Shown piece by piece: positions 20,490-31,058 of a stretch of DNA of 34,305 nt (the stretch's first letter is position 1; each line of letters begins with the position of its first letter). Under the pieces are notes generated by a model. The model did not search any database. It was not told the origin of the DNA and was given only the letters and a program-made list of their open reading frames with translations. The DNA lies in contig JAANSK020255940.1 in NCBI GenBank assembly GCA_011763485.2, positions 1 to 34,305 of the forward strand, given 5' to 3'. Source of the DNA: Isoetes engelmannii (lineage: Eukaryota; Streptophyta; Lycopodiopsida; Isoetales; Isoetaceae). The translations under genes and the position numbers were made by a program.

Positions 20490-21548
20490 TGTCAAATTGA
20501 TATAGCTGTTGCTTGAAAGAAGTTGACGTTGCCCAGGTATTCATGCCAACTCATTGCACATTCTGCTTTTTCTCTTGAGTGCTTCTGTATATTATGTAGT
20601 TAGGAGTCCTACTCCATTGTTCTCTCGGCCACAAACCTTTATGTACTAGATCTAAAGTGAAAAAAAAAACAAGGTGAACAAGTGAAGGTTGTTATGTTTC
20701 TGAACTCATGTTTACTTGTAAATTTCTGGTCAGTATGATGGATAAGAGCTTGAAGCATGTCATTGTGGAGCCCTATCTTTGTCTCCCTGTCTTGAATAAT
20801 CATTTCCACAAGCTTGAATAAGATATCCCTTGCCTAGCAGTGCAGAAAGCATTAGATGAATGGTTTGAAAAAAGCATTATACAAATGTGCAACTCCCTTG
20901 AATCATCATTTATATAGCATCAGACATAATTCCCAGGTATTTACTCACCTTTAGGCCAGCATGGTATGTTGTGAAAAGGAGGTTGATGGGAAGACAAATG
21001 AATGCTTCCTCAAATGCATTAATGTTGTCCACTCAGGATACACTCAGGAGACAATCAAGATATCTCCATCTTTTTCACCTGGCTGCACAGGCTTAGTTTC
21101 TCAAATGCGCTACTTGGGACTTTAAATGATTGCGCAGATTGAGGATAGGCTGGTTTGTACTCATTCTGAGCAATCTGCAGTGCCCACTTTGTTGCTTTTG
21201 CTGTTGTTACCACAATACACTTCTCACCAAATAGCGAAGTTTGGAATATGCCACCATGCCTAGATCATTATCCCACCCAATTGTTAAGCAAACCAGTTGT
21301 ATAAACTATTTTTATTGTTCCTTGCATGACATAGACTAGCATTTTATAGAGGAAAGCACATACCTTGCAACTCTAGGAAGAGAAAAATGATGAGGATTTC
21401 TTAGAAAGTGAAGAGTCTCACCTATGAGAGGCAAACTCCAGTTTCCCTTAGGAAGCTTCCCCTTTAGTGTCCTTGGCTTCAACTCATTTATCCTTATAAT
21501 GAATACAGATGCTATTATAACACCCACAAGCATCCATTGTTCCCACAT
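20490..21548 (-). pseudogene. Cytochrome P450 (clan 85) multi-exon relic
   Basis: Minus strand. Exon 1, 21548-21364: MWEQWMLVGVIIASVFIIRI membrane anchor, then KLPKGNWSLPLIGETLHFL (the clan-85 Pro-rich hinge and IGETL block), ending AAG|GTATGT. Exon 2, 21259-about 21060: after AG it joins in phase as R-HGGIFQTSLFGEKCIVVTT, then KPAYPQSAQSF. Exon 3, about 21040-20949: DNINAFEEAFICLPINLLF with TTYHAGLK, donor AAG|GTGAGT. Exon 4, about 20820-20716: LVEMIIQDRETKIGLHNDML. A later exon, about 20590-20490: REKAECAMSWHEYLGNVNFF, the block before the K helix. The ExxR and heme-Cys parts are missing and the late exons carry stops. It would be an ER-bound monooxygenase of triterpenoid/hormone type if whole; substrate unknown. 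Confidence 0.75.
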
Positions 21549-21710
21549 CATCATCGCCATCATTGACATTGCACATTTGCCTAAAAGTATGCCCGAACAC
21601 AACATGGTCACTAATGTGTTGCCAGGGAAAGAAACGGCTTCAGTTGTGTTGCAACCCCCTTGAATCATCATATATATAGCATCGGACATAATTTCCAGGT
21701 ATTTACTCAC

Positions 21711-21855
21711 CTTTAGGCCAATATGGTATGTTGTGAAAAGGAGATTGATGGGAACACACATGAATTCTTTCTCGAATGCATTAATGTTGTCCAGGGTGAT
21801 CTTCCTATCAGAGCTGGCAGGATCCATGCCACATGGAATCTTCATAATCACATAT
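21711..21855 (-). pseudogene. Extra copy of P450 exon 3 placed upstream of exon 1
   Basis: Minus strand reads MIMKIPCGMDPASSDRK, then NAFEKEFMCVPINLLF and TTYHIGLK with the same GTGAGT donor. Its 150-bp match to 20885-21037 includes the first part of the intron. It sits 5' of the anchor exon in the same direction, so it must come from a second, tandem P450 copy that has otherwise been deleted. Confidence 0.75.
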
Positions 21856-22031
21856 AAGGTGTATTGTTTTCAAGAAGGTGGCCTTAGTCAGACACATATG
21901 TTGCACATGTTTAGCATAAAATAAACCCCATCTTCTTCAATTCTTCTCTTGCACGATTCTGAAGAACAATATGTTCGTAGCACTTTCACTATTTAAGTGC
22001 TTGATGACATATTGCAAATTCTGAAACTGTT

Positions 22032-22149
22032 AGGTTAGTTAATGAACATATGATGTTGAATCTTTTATCCTTTTTAAGTACATTTTCCCTAGGTTAGTTA
22101 ATGAACATATGATGTTGAATCTTTCATCCTTTTTAAGTACATTTTCCCT
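22032..22149. repeat. 59-bp near-perfect tandem duplication
   Basis: 22032-22090 and 22091-22149 (aggttagttaatgaacata...cattttccct) differ at one base, indicating a recent event. Confidence 0.9.
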
Positions 22150-23340
22150 TAAGACTTTGCTGTGTGTGTTTGATATATTGAAAAGTACTATTAACCTTGC
22201 AGCACAGAATTCAGCCTTGCAGCTCCTCCCTTAAATTTTGTAGCATGGGCTATGATTTTTGACGTCCTTGAGCAGGATTCAACATGCGCATTGGGGATGT
22301 GTTGCTCCAGTTTATGCACAAAGTATTTTCAAAACAACAATTGATAGGCTTCGTACAGTTGAGCTGAAATGGCTATCTGGAGGCATTATTGGGTCCAATC
22401 GATTGTAAAGGTAGGCAATTGTCACAGATGCGTTCTTAGTTGTAAAAAATGACTAGTGTGATCTTGAAACAGTACAAAGTTTGAAGCAATAAGCACAATA
22501 AGATCGTCTACAATTTCTGGCAGAGACTGTAATGCAACAGAATTATTATTTTTCCCCAAGATTTTTGTAGTCACATAAAAAAAAGCATTATCTCACAAGG
22601 ATACTTATCCTTTAGTGAGAAACTCGACAATATCGGACCTTAATGTGCATGAATGCCTCATCGAATGCTACGTTCGTTCTTCCTTTGCCAACAGCTATTT
22701 CTGTCCATGTGAGCTACATTTGCACATCATGTATTTTATTAAACATGTTGACAAGCCATCTTTTGATGAAAATAACAAACTATATAAATCACCATCTTAC
22801 ATGTCAATCATAGCTCTTGCCTTTATCGGTTGCTAAAGTTCAAGAGACAAGATGGTGCTCGTAGAAGAGAGGGATTCCAATGTTTATCTACCTACCTTTT
22901 CCTTTATTGATCTACATGCACAGTCATCAACCTAAAGGAATTAACCTAAAGGAATCTAGGCGCATCTCATGAAGTTCATGAAGTAGGCTACCCTACTCCT
23001 AGCCTATCCACGTATAGGCCAAATTTGAGGTGAGGCACTCGGTATCTACTACAATTGCACTATTGTGAACTTCCAAAATGCACTCACAACAAGAGCACTT
23101 TGCCTTGGCTTTTGCAATTCCATTCTCTAGATCATCATAATGCACATGCAAAGCAAGAGTCATAAACAATTACAAAGAGTGACGTGCAAATTTTTCATGT
23201 TATCTCTAGTCTATAAGTTATAATGATACATGTTCAACTTAACCTTAAAATAAGAAAAACTTTGGGTATCTTGTTTGGCCCTTGTGATAGTTCTGAGCTT
23301 GGTCTTTTGCTTGGCCATAACCTCTGGCGTGCTTTTTTGC
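22150..23340. other. Intergenic stretch, nothing assigned
   Basis: One 73-codon plus-strand frame (22615-22836) without recognisable domain; the rest is AT-rich. No RNA gene seen. Confidence 0.4.
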
Positions 23341-23343
23341 TAG

Positions 23344-23470
23344 TTTTTTTTCGAAGGCAAGATATTTTTATTTTATTATTAATAAAAAATGGCACAAGGC
23401 CTTATTACACGCCTCTTCAAAGGCTAGATGGGAAGTATTCATACCACATCCACAAGGAAAGGAAGGGCAG
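23344..23470 (-). mobile_element. Reversed retroposon 3' tail (SINE or LINE)
   Basis: On the minus strand the sequence ends ...ccattttttattaataataaaataaaaatatcttgccttcg followed by a run of A (shown here in two pieces of reading, tail at 23344-23351). This AT-rich pre-tail and poly(A) layout is common at plant SINE/LINE ends. No 5' end, pol III boxes or target duplication found. Confidence 0.4.
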
Positions 23471-23840
23471 ATTTTTTACACCATTACTGGGCAGTAATAA
23501 CATTAACAGGGATCTCGTCCTCCGAGATCCTCAAAAAAAACAAATACCTTCGGGATCCCCAGAGTGCAGGGTAAGACTATCCTGCGCCCCCATTCCTATA
23601 TGCCAAAATGGAATTGCGGGAACTTACTTGCAAAATGTAGCATTTCCAGCGTAATTAACAGTTCCAAATATCGTAGTCAATTTTCACGGCCAAAAACATC
23701 ACTGCTCGCTCGGATTCTTGGCAGAGATTCTATCTACGGTGATCGTACGGCGAAGAAAAGCCATCATTTCACCAGCCACCTACGTCCGCTATAATCTTTT
23801 CGTCTTCACAGTATCGTTGTCCCATTCTTAGTTATTCTGC
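23471..23840. other. Upstream region of the GTPase/VWA gene
   Basis: Holds an 8-bp-stem hairpin (ggatctcg-tcc-tccgagatcc, about 23512-23532) and no clear TATA box. It should contain the promoter of the downstream gene, but I cannot place elements. Confidence 0.3.
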
Positions 23841-23849
23841 ATAGTCTCT

Positions 23850-23893
23850 AACTCTGGTGATCAAATCGATCGGTCGATCAGCTAGCGCCGGAG
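23850..23893 (+). other. Candidate 5' non-coding exon end
   Basis: gcgccggag|gtaaat at 23893/23894 is a good donor. The identical gcgccggag|gtaagt ends the next exon at 24109, because the segment was duplicated. The transcription start is not determined; 23850 is approximate. Confidence 0.4.
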
Positions 23894-23995
23894 GTAAATC
23901 GCTAAGTTTGAGCTCCCTGCTATCTTATAGATGCTTTGGTTTTTTTTTTTCTGTTGCGTTTAACAGGACCTTGTCCAAAACAGATTCAGAGAAAA

Positions 23996-24109
23996 ATGGG
24001 TGGTGGCGATTCCGAAAGTGAGGAACTTGATGATTCTCAGCATCAAAACCATGATGAAGTGGGTGAGATGATTCATGCCATGGAACAGCAAGTTCGCCTG
24101 GCGCCGGAG
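23996..24109 (+). CDS. First coding exon of the GTPase/VWA gene
   Basis: ATG at 23996 (context gaaaaATGGG) gives 38 codons, MGGGDSESEELDDSQHQNHD onward to RLAPE, ending exactly at the donor GAG|GTAAGT. The acceptor is aaaacag at 23983 (or taacag at 23966). Splicing to 24210 keeps phase 0 and reads APE-ILRKMGDCE. Its start is homologous to the start of the next exon (attc(a/t)..agaaaaATGGG) and its end to exon 1, the result of a roughly 220-bp tandem duplication. Translation could instead start at 24222 in the second copy. Confidence 0.55.
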
Positions 24110-24209
24110 GTAAGTTAATAACAGTACTTCAAGCTCGCAGTTCTAGAGGTCTTTTTTTCTCTTTTAGTTTCCCTTTGATAACTAACTAATGAAGTCTCGA
24201 CAAAAACAG

Positions 24210-27200
24210 ATTCTAAGAAAAATGGGCGATTGCGAAACTGAGGAAGTTGATGAATCTAAGAACCAGGAGGCATGCATCAACGAAATGGGAGCTGAAGATG
24301 TAGAAATGAATGATGCGGTCGAAGAGCAAGCAGCAACTAATCTGTTCATGCTTATGCACATCAAAACCGACAGACAGGATCTAAGTTTCGTGGAGAAGGT
24401 GGTGCTAGCAAAGGATCAGATCTCGGTTCTTCTTATGAAGCTGGATCCAACAGTTTCGGCATCAAATCCCATCAACGACGGGCTGGCTTCAAAAATCAGG
24501 CTCAAAACTGTGGGAGTTTATGGTAGCAAAAGGATGATGGCCCAAATCTTAACAACATACAATATATTATCCGAGGACGAGGTCCAGAGTCTAAGAAATG
24601 ATACGCTATCTCCTGGACTCTATGCATGTATGCTAAAATCGGACACCATTGCCATATTCTACTGGCATGAGGGCAAGGAGCTTCGAAATGCAAAAAGGAA
24701 CGATGTATCCTGCAATTTTATCAGGTACATAACAGAGCTTTGCCATGTTATCTATCCTTGCATCGAAGTAAAGCATCATACACTTCCGAAAGCTGTTAAG
24801 ACTCTGCCTAGAAGGGATCGCACTTGCAGGCTGCAGCTGTCTGTGGTGAAAGCTTCAGAAGATGAAGTGGAGATTAGGTCAGGATTTAACCTTTCTCTGC
24901 CCAAGTTTGGTGCTGATGTTTGTGCGTTTAAGCTGTGCGAAGGTTGGCACCGTTCTGCTCTGCTATTCTGTCAAAAACGGCCACCTAGTGTAATTCCTAT
25001 ACCAGAAACAAGGTAAAGGTATGTTTCGAAGGAGGAACTATCTCGCCTAGTGGTGCAGTGGAATGAATATTCTATAGATCTTCACGAGTTGTCAGAGAAG
25101 GACTTCTTGACGTTTTTAGAGTTTTCTGGGCTAACTGGTGCTACGGAGCTCATGAATGACCTAAAACAGCTTAAACAAGAAGAAAATGCAAAGACACTAC
25201 TACTACAGAACGTTGAGGATTGTGTTCTTTCACAGGAGGAGAAACTTCTAGAAGTACTAGCTAAAGGCCTTAATGCTTCCCTAAGAATTCATTATCCTTG
25301 GGAAGAGGCAGTTTATGCAAGCAGTGGAGAGGCATCCAAGCAGTTGGAGAGTTTTGCAGATTTCACAAAATACTCAGATTATTCAGCTCAGCATTCCCAA
25401 GCTTCAGATGAAGCCTTGCTAGTGGCCCTAGAGAAGGATGTAACTGAAATTTGGTCAGATGGCTCTGACTTCGAAAGCCAGAGAATGTTGTTTGTTGGCG
25501 ATGAGGTTACTATTGAGCATGGACCTGAAAAAAGACGTGAAACAATGTTTCTTGTGCTGAAACGCTCTGGTGGAAGGACATATGGGCCAATCCTATATGA
25601 TGAAGATGTGTGCACTAACACAGCTAAGGTCAGCTTTCCTAGTAATAGTAAAAAGACCCGCAAGAGACCTGTACTCCTTGGAGACAGACTTGTAGTGAAT
25701 GTTGATGGTCATTTTTTTGTCTTCATGTCTTCCACAACACGGTGCAATGTAAAAATTAAGGAAAGAAAAGACCCGATAGCTTGCCGTTTGAAACCATGGT
25801 TTGATTGCTGTGCTAGAGATATGGTGCCACCACTCGAGAATGAGGCTGCTCTTTCAGATTATATTATTGCAAACAAGTCCCTATTTCAATTGGAAGAGAT
25901 CAATGATGAAGAAATCATACAACGTATATTAGGAGATTCGTTGGCCAATTCTTTGTCAAATGATTGCAGAATTAAGTACGAGCAGAAATGGAACGAACTT
26001 CTTACAAAGGATGGACACTTGGATCCGCAAGTGCATGTGCTACCTGAAATCGTAAAAGCTTGCATAGAACATTACAAAGATGGGCGCTGTCGTTTCTTTG
26101 CATTTTTTCGCAAGCTGGTGGAAGATTCCTTCCGACCCTTGCTCCAGCACACGTTAAGTTCAACATTGGAGAGCAGAGCCAATGAGGTCAAGGAAAGAAT
26201 AAAGAAAAAGGAGGTATCTCGTATGGTAAGTTTCAAGTCCATGGTGTCCCAGCGTGGTTCAAGTCCCCCAGTTAAGCTGCGCCAATGTCATTCTAACTAT
26301 ACAGGTACCATGTTCACAGTTAAATTCACCAGGCACGAAGTAAAAAGCGAAAGCTTAGATTGGAGAGTTTTGGAAATGTTGCCCAACAAGACTCAGCTGG
26401 ACGCTTATGCATCTTCGAAAGAACAAGTGATAATCCCAACTTGCACCAGCCCATATCTCTTGATTACATTGGACAGCACAGAGGAAAACCTTTTGGAAGT
26501 AACAATTCTGAAATCAGGACAAGTTCTAGTAATTGTAGAGAGCATGAAGTTGAGACATTTGACACTCTATGTGTGCCCGAATCTAGCTATCAAGGTAAAT
26601 GAGCAGCAGCATAAAGTTGGAACTCTGAAACAAGGATTAGACCTTGTAACCTTTGATGAAGGGACCAAGTTTCTTGCTTGTTTCGATAAAAAGATTTCTA
26701 TAATTAAGGTACTCAGATTTGATGAATCTTTACGCCAATTACAAGGAACTGGTATAACACTGGAGCTGAGAGAATATTGTATAGATGGAAGCATTTCGTG
26801 GATGCGCTTTGTTCCTGGAAAAGCAGAACTTTTGGTTGCTGACCAGAAAGTCATTAGGATATTTGACATTGCTCATTCTCGGATGATGAAACCACAGCCC
26901 ATGCAGCTACCACCATGTCTTCTGCAAGTCTGCCTTCCTGGCAATGGTGCTTGCCTGACCGCCATTTGTAAACGTCAAGATGATTCAGCTACTTCTGAGG
27001 AAGACAATGTAGAAGAACAGTTGGGATCTTCTCCTACGCCGTATCCTGTGGAATCTGAAAGAAAAGATGTGCTATTGCTGCATGTATACATGCTGGGTGA
27101 TACCATGCAGCATGTAAAAACCAGCCCACTGCATTTCAGAATAGAAAATGTTCATATGGTTCAAGCCAAAACTGTCATGTATGGTGGCACTCAGCTGCAT

Positions 27201-28073
27201 CTTCTAGTATATGATGGTGAAAAGCCAGATGTAATCTCCTCTGCGATTCTGAAAGTAACCTCTTCTTCAGAAGTTTGCCATGTGGAGGTTCAGAATAAGC
27301 ACAAGGAGAAATCTTCGCCAGATGAAAACAGTGAAAAGGCTTGTACTGAATTGGATTACTTATATCACCTATTTGAAAAGTATGCCATAAGCCCTCCACT
27401 TGGGAGGACTAAGGAAACCAGGCAAGTAACATTTAACATAATGTTGGAAGCATTGCAGGTGAAGATTAACAATGCTAGTCAATATGTAAACTATGCCACG
27501 GATTCTTTGACGAGACTAAGCATAGAGAAAGGCAAGGATTTTGTTGAGATGCCTCTTAAATTTCAAGCAAAACTAGTTACAGGTGGATATTATCTAGAAC
27601 TAGATGAAATTCACAGCCTTTTAATGGCTGGCTGGCTGAATATGCTCCTTTGCTTAGTTCCCATTCAAATTGGAAGAGCTGAAAATAATGGACTAGCGCC
27701 ACTAATGGATGGGCTTCAGATGTCCTCTGAGCTTCATTATGCTGATGCTATATCACTGGCCAGAGTAATTCGTTTTAGCCTCTATGACAATGTAATCCAG
27801 AGTTGGAAGGGTCCCCTGAAAGTTATTTCATCTATGGGCAAGCAGAGCAGTGGAAAGTCTTATCTTCTTAATCACCTAACTGGATCGTTACTTGACGTGG
27901 CTGGTGGACGCTGCACTGATGGAGTGTGGATGACAGTACGAGTGGATGGCAGCTGTATGTACATAATACTAGACTTCGAAGGGCTTGGAAGCTTTGAACG
28001 CAGTGGACAAGAAGATGTATTATTATCCATTCTCAATGCTGCAATAAGTAACATCACAATATTCAACAAGAAG
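24210..28073 (+). CDS. Main exon: N-terminal region, propeller-like part and GTPase domain
   Basis: 1,288 codons in one frame with a single TAA at 25014-25016 (ETR-stop-RYVSKEELS). Conserved-looking blocks: IFYWHEGKELRNAKRNDVSC with NFIRYITELC near 24650; a helical stretch near 26050-26215 (CIEHYKDGRCRFFAFFRKLV); beta-propeller-like repeats 26430-26900 (FLACFDKKISIIKVLRF, ISWMRFVPGKAELLVADQKV). GTPase motifs: G1 GKQSSGKS 27837-27860; switch I RCTDGVWM (Thr at 27915); G3 DFEGLGSFERSGQEDVLL from 27972. The GB1 family has DxEGL here, so Phe at the second position is a small variant. The exon ends NITIFNKK at a GC donor. Confidence 0.75.
25014..25016 (+). other. In-frame nonsense codon (TAA)
   Basis: The only stop in 1,288 codons. 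Both sides continue in the same frame. A 38-bp intron from the overlapping GT (25013) to AG (25050) is too short for a plant intron and would break the frame. One substitution from CAA or AAA would explain it. Confidence 0.75.
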
Positions 28074-28270
28074 GCAAGCTTATAGTCATCCTGTCATCCT
28101 GTTTTCATGATCTGTTTAGATTCAATTTCAGATGTGGATCAAATCTGGGTTTATACCATAAAGACATATAAGAAACCCATAGTCAGATAGGTTATACTAA
28201 CTATTTATTAAGAGTTGTGATTTATTAAGCACCTTACCTCTCTTTATACTTATCATATGTTTCTTTCCAG
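28074..28270 (+). other. GC-AG intron
   Basis: Donor aacaagaag|gcaagc and acceptor gtttctttccag|gatttc bound 197 bp, phase 0. Splicing joins NITIFNKK to DFHLDKETESVFERFQSG, which continues the G domain well. No GT donor lies between the conserved NITIFNK codons and the stop at 28083. GC-AG is the main non-canonical class and tolerates a strong AG|GCAAG donor like this one. Confidence 0.7.
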
Positions 28271-31058
28271 GATTTCCATCTTGATAAAGAGACGGAATCA
28301 GTTTTTGAACGATTTCAAAGTGGAGTAACATTGGTAAAGCAAGATGAGAAACTGTTTAAAGGCCTTTTCTATATGGCAATCAAAGATGTTGATGCTGCAG
28401 ATGTTGATGACCTTAAGGAAGAGTTCTTATCAAAAATTTTGCAGATTTGCAACAAATCGCCTGATAATTTCCTGACAAAAATGTATGGTGGAAATGTTGA
28501 AATTGCTGCGCTCCCTCCATTTCACAGGGCGGAGTTTCAGGAGAGTATTGCCCAGCTTGCCCACACTGTGGAAAAACTGACGCCTGTTTACACAAATGGA
28601 AGGAAATTCTTGACAGATTTGAAGCTTGTAATGTCACAAATATGTGCGAAAGATTGGTCGCCAACAGATTCAAAACGCACCGCATTTCGGCTGAGTTTGT
28701 TACGAACACATTTACAGTCTGTCATATCGATTGGTTGCTTAAATGATGACAAGAAGCCGTTAACCAATTTCAACACTGAAGAAGAGATTCCAGACATGCC
28801 TTTAGGCTTTGGTGATCATGCTTTTGAAGTGAAGGACACTGGTCTGCAGCTAGCTGCATATTCCAATTGTAGTGGTGTATTAGAACACGTGACCACCTTG
28901 TTTGGGCAGTTGGTTCAAAGAGAAGGCATGGGTGGAGGGACCGATGAACAATGGCATGCAGTTTTAGAGGGTTTCTTAATATCCCTTGCAGAAAGGCGAG
29001 AGCATAGATGTTTGAGGTGGTTGACGATAAACACTGCTGATATGCCTGAAGATGGTGATGTTGAAAAGCTGCGCCTAGAAACAGTGTCAATGTTAATGGC
29101 AATGAAACAACAACTGTTGCTCTGCAGTTGTAAATGTGATAGGTGCTTCCTCCGCTGTATTTTGGAAAAGTCACATGCATGTTCTCACTCCTGCAATGGC
29201 TCCCACAGGTGCTCAGAAATATGCAGTTACTGCCGGGAAGAACTAAAAGACAAACTCCTTGGGGATGTTAATGACTGTAGTGATAAGGCAGGCCATGATG
29301 GCCCTCATGATTGTCAGATGAGATCCCACACTTGTGCCAAAGATTGTGATTTACTGGAAAGATCATCAAACTGTAACAAACACTGTGTTAAAAAATCAGG
29401 ACATGAAGGCCCACACAGATGTAATTGTAGACAACATATGTGCAAGGATAAATGTTCTCTTCCACCTTGCAAAAATGTGTGCACATATCCAATTGATTTG
29501 GAGCACAGAGAAGTTCTGTCCTTTACAGTGCTCAATGGCTTCTTGCAATCATACCTGTGCATCTGAGGACCATTTCCATTCAATGTATGAAAAGATGAAC
29601 CACCAGTGTGGAAAGGAACATTTATGTGCAGAAAAATGTGAAGCCAAGGGAAATTGTGAGGTACTCACAGAAGTTGTTAAGAAAACAAGTACATTTTTGG
29701 GCAAACGTTCTACCTTTGAGTATGAGCATGTCTCTGAACAAAATGGAATTAGAAAAGGTTGTTGCTTACCTATTCCACCTTTCATGATTGCACATGATGG
29801 ACCACATCTACATTCTACAAATCCAAATGTTGTACACTTCTGTGAGACTCGATGCAGTGGGTGTGATTACTTCTGCCATCGTGTTGTGGATCATGCTGGT
29901 CTACATGACACAACCCATGGAAATATGAAGGGAAAGACATTTGTTTCAGAATGTATGGAGATTGACATTCTGGACCGCAAATATGCCTGGGGCGAATCCG
30001 GAGAAGCTGAAATGTGCATGATGCACTGTAAGAGCGCGGGTCGAGGACACGTCCATTTGGATGCATGTGAAAAAAGTAAGGGTGGAACATGTGCAGCAAT
30101 CAGGATACCTCAAGGAGCAAAGCATGAGACCAGAAAGTATGGACCAGAATTTGATAAACCAAAGGACGAACTCACACATCATGCTTACTAGAAGAACATG
30201 TATTTTCGAGATCCTTGTTCTGCAGATGAGCAAAAAGAATTTGAATTATGCGCACATCAGTGTGCCTCCAATGAGCACAATCCCATTTATTTGACTGGTG
30301 CATCAGCGCACCATAAGGAGCCTAAGTCTTACTGTACTGAGAAACTTTGGCACAATCCTGTTTCCAAAATCGCTTCCATGGCAGGAACAGGGTTTGTGAC
30401 TGAAGATGGTCACCACTTCAGCTGTAACCATTCCAAGAACACAGCTAACCATGTCGTTTTCATCATCGATAAATCAACTTCCATGGGCAAAAAGGACATA
30501 ACGCCCACAATGGTACACTTTCTGAGGAGGCATAATAATCGGTTGGGATGTGTGTTTGAGGCAATGGTGAGGTTCATACGAACAAGGAAAGCTGAGAACT
30601 TACATGATTCCATGTCTGTTGTGCTCTTCAATAACAGCGGCGTCATTGCCCACGAGTGCCAACCCATGGAAGAGGAGCTTGTGTATGAGCTTTTGAACTA
30701 TAGAGCGGATCGTAATGCTGGCACCCATTACACCTCTGGAATCGAGCCAGCATACGAAATTCTAAAAAGGTCATCTTCAGCAGTGGATAGCAAGCCTCCT
30801 GTTATTATTTTCCTTAGTGATGGAGGAAACAATGGTGGCGGTTATCCTTTGTACTCAGTTAGGCAGATGGTGGAGTTTGAACCGAAGCTAGTGTTTCATA
30901 CTATCATGTTCGGAAATGCCCGACATAAACAAATACTGGAAGACATGGCAAGGTGTGGCAATGGAACATTTCAGATCAGCCTGGACGAAGTGCAGCTTGC
31001 AAAGAGCTTTGAAGGGCTTGCTCTAAGCATAAATCCCAAAGTAGCCTCACTGATGTAG
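28271..31058 (+). CDS. Last exon: helical linker, Cys/His-rich repeats and VWA domain
   Basis: Begins DFHLDKETESVFERFQSG, then LFKGLFYMAIKDVDAADVDD and LTKMYGG typical of the region after the G domain, and a helical part up to about 29100. Cys/His repeats from 29128: CSCKCDRCFLRC, CSHSCNGSHRCSEICSYC, and twice the unit GH(D/E)GPH(D/R)C....H.C...C (29293-29445). After the frameshift come CPLQCSMASCNHTC and more Cys/His to 30100. VWA from about 30445: VVFIIDKSTSM (MIDAS DxSxS, Asp at 30468), AGTHYTSGI (MIDAS Thr) and VIIFLSDGGNNGG (Asp at 30819). Stop at 31056. A metal-dependent adhesion site this complete suggests the domain was functional until recently. Confidence 0.75.
29505..29520 (+). other. 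One-base frameshift in the last exon
   Basis: The frame of 28271 ends at 29566 with non-Cys sequence. The next frame carries Cys-rich sequence across the same bases: LEHRE then FCPLQCSMASCNHTC. An extra base in agagaagttctg explains it. Confidence 0.7.
30189..30191 (+). other. In-frame nonsense codon (TAG)
   Basis: HHAY-stop-KNMYFRDPCSADEQ; the same frame is open on both sides for over 280 codons. It would remove the whole VWA domain. Confidence 0.75.

Larger units (their letters stand above)
23984..31058 (+). pseudogene. Giant GB1/RHD3-type GTPase with Cys/His-rich region and C-terminal VWA domain (whole locus)
   Basis: Joined exons 23996-24109, 24210-28073 and 28271-31058 give about 2,250 residues if the defects are ignored. 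Order: acidic N-terminus (1-100); long unassigned region (100-780) with a helical part around 600-680; beta-propeller-like part (about 770-930); GTPase G1 GKQSSGKS at residue 1248; helical linker to about 1600; Cys/His-rich repeats (1610-1990); VWA (about 2050-2250). The G domain is like guanylate-binding and very large inducible GTPases. Defects: TAA at 25014, 1-nt shift near 29513, TAG at 30189. Otherwise the frame is clean, so decay is very recent or the stops are sequence errors. Cytosolic, no signal peptide or membrane segment seen. Function unknown; an immune/stress role is only analogy. Confidence 0.8.

Noticed and set aside
25013-25050. A 38-bp intron (gtaaag...cctag) that would remove the TAA at 25014
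   Set aside because: Too short for a plant intron and its removal breaks the frame; the codons inside (RYVSKEELS) look like normal coding sequence.
26360-30667. Minus-strand and alternative frames of 65-136 codons inside the GTPase/VWA gene
   Set aside because: Low-complexity shadows of the coding exons, no domain patterns.
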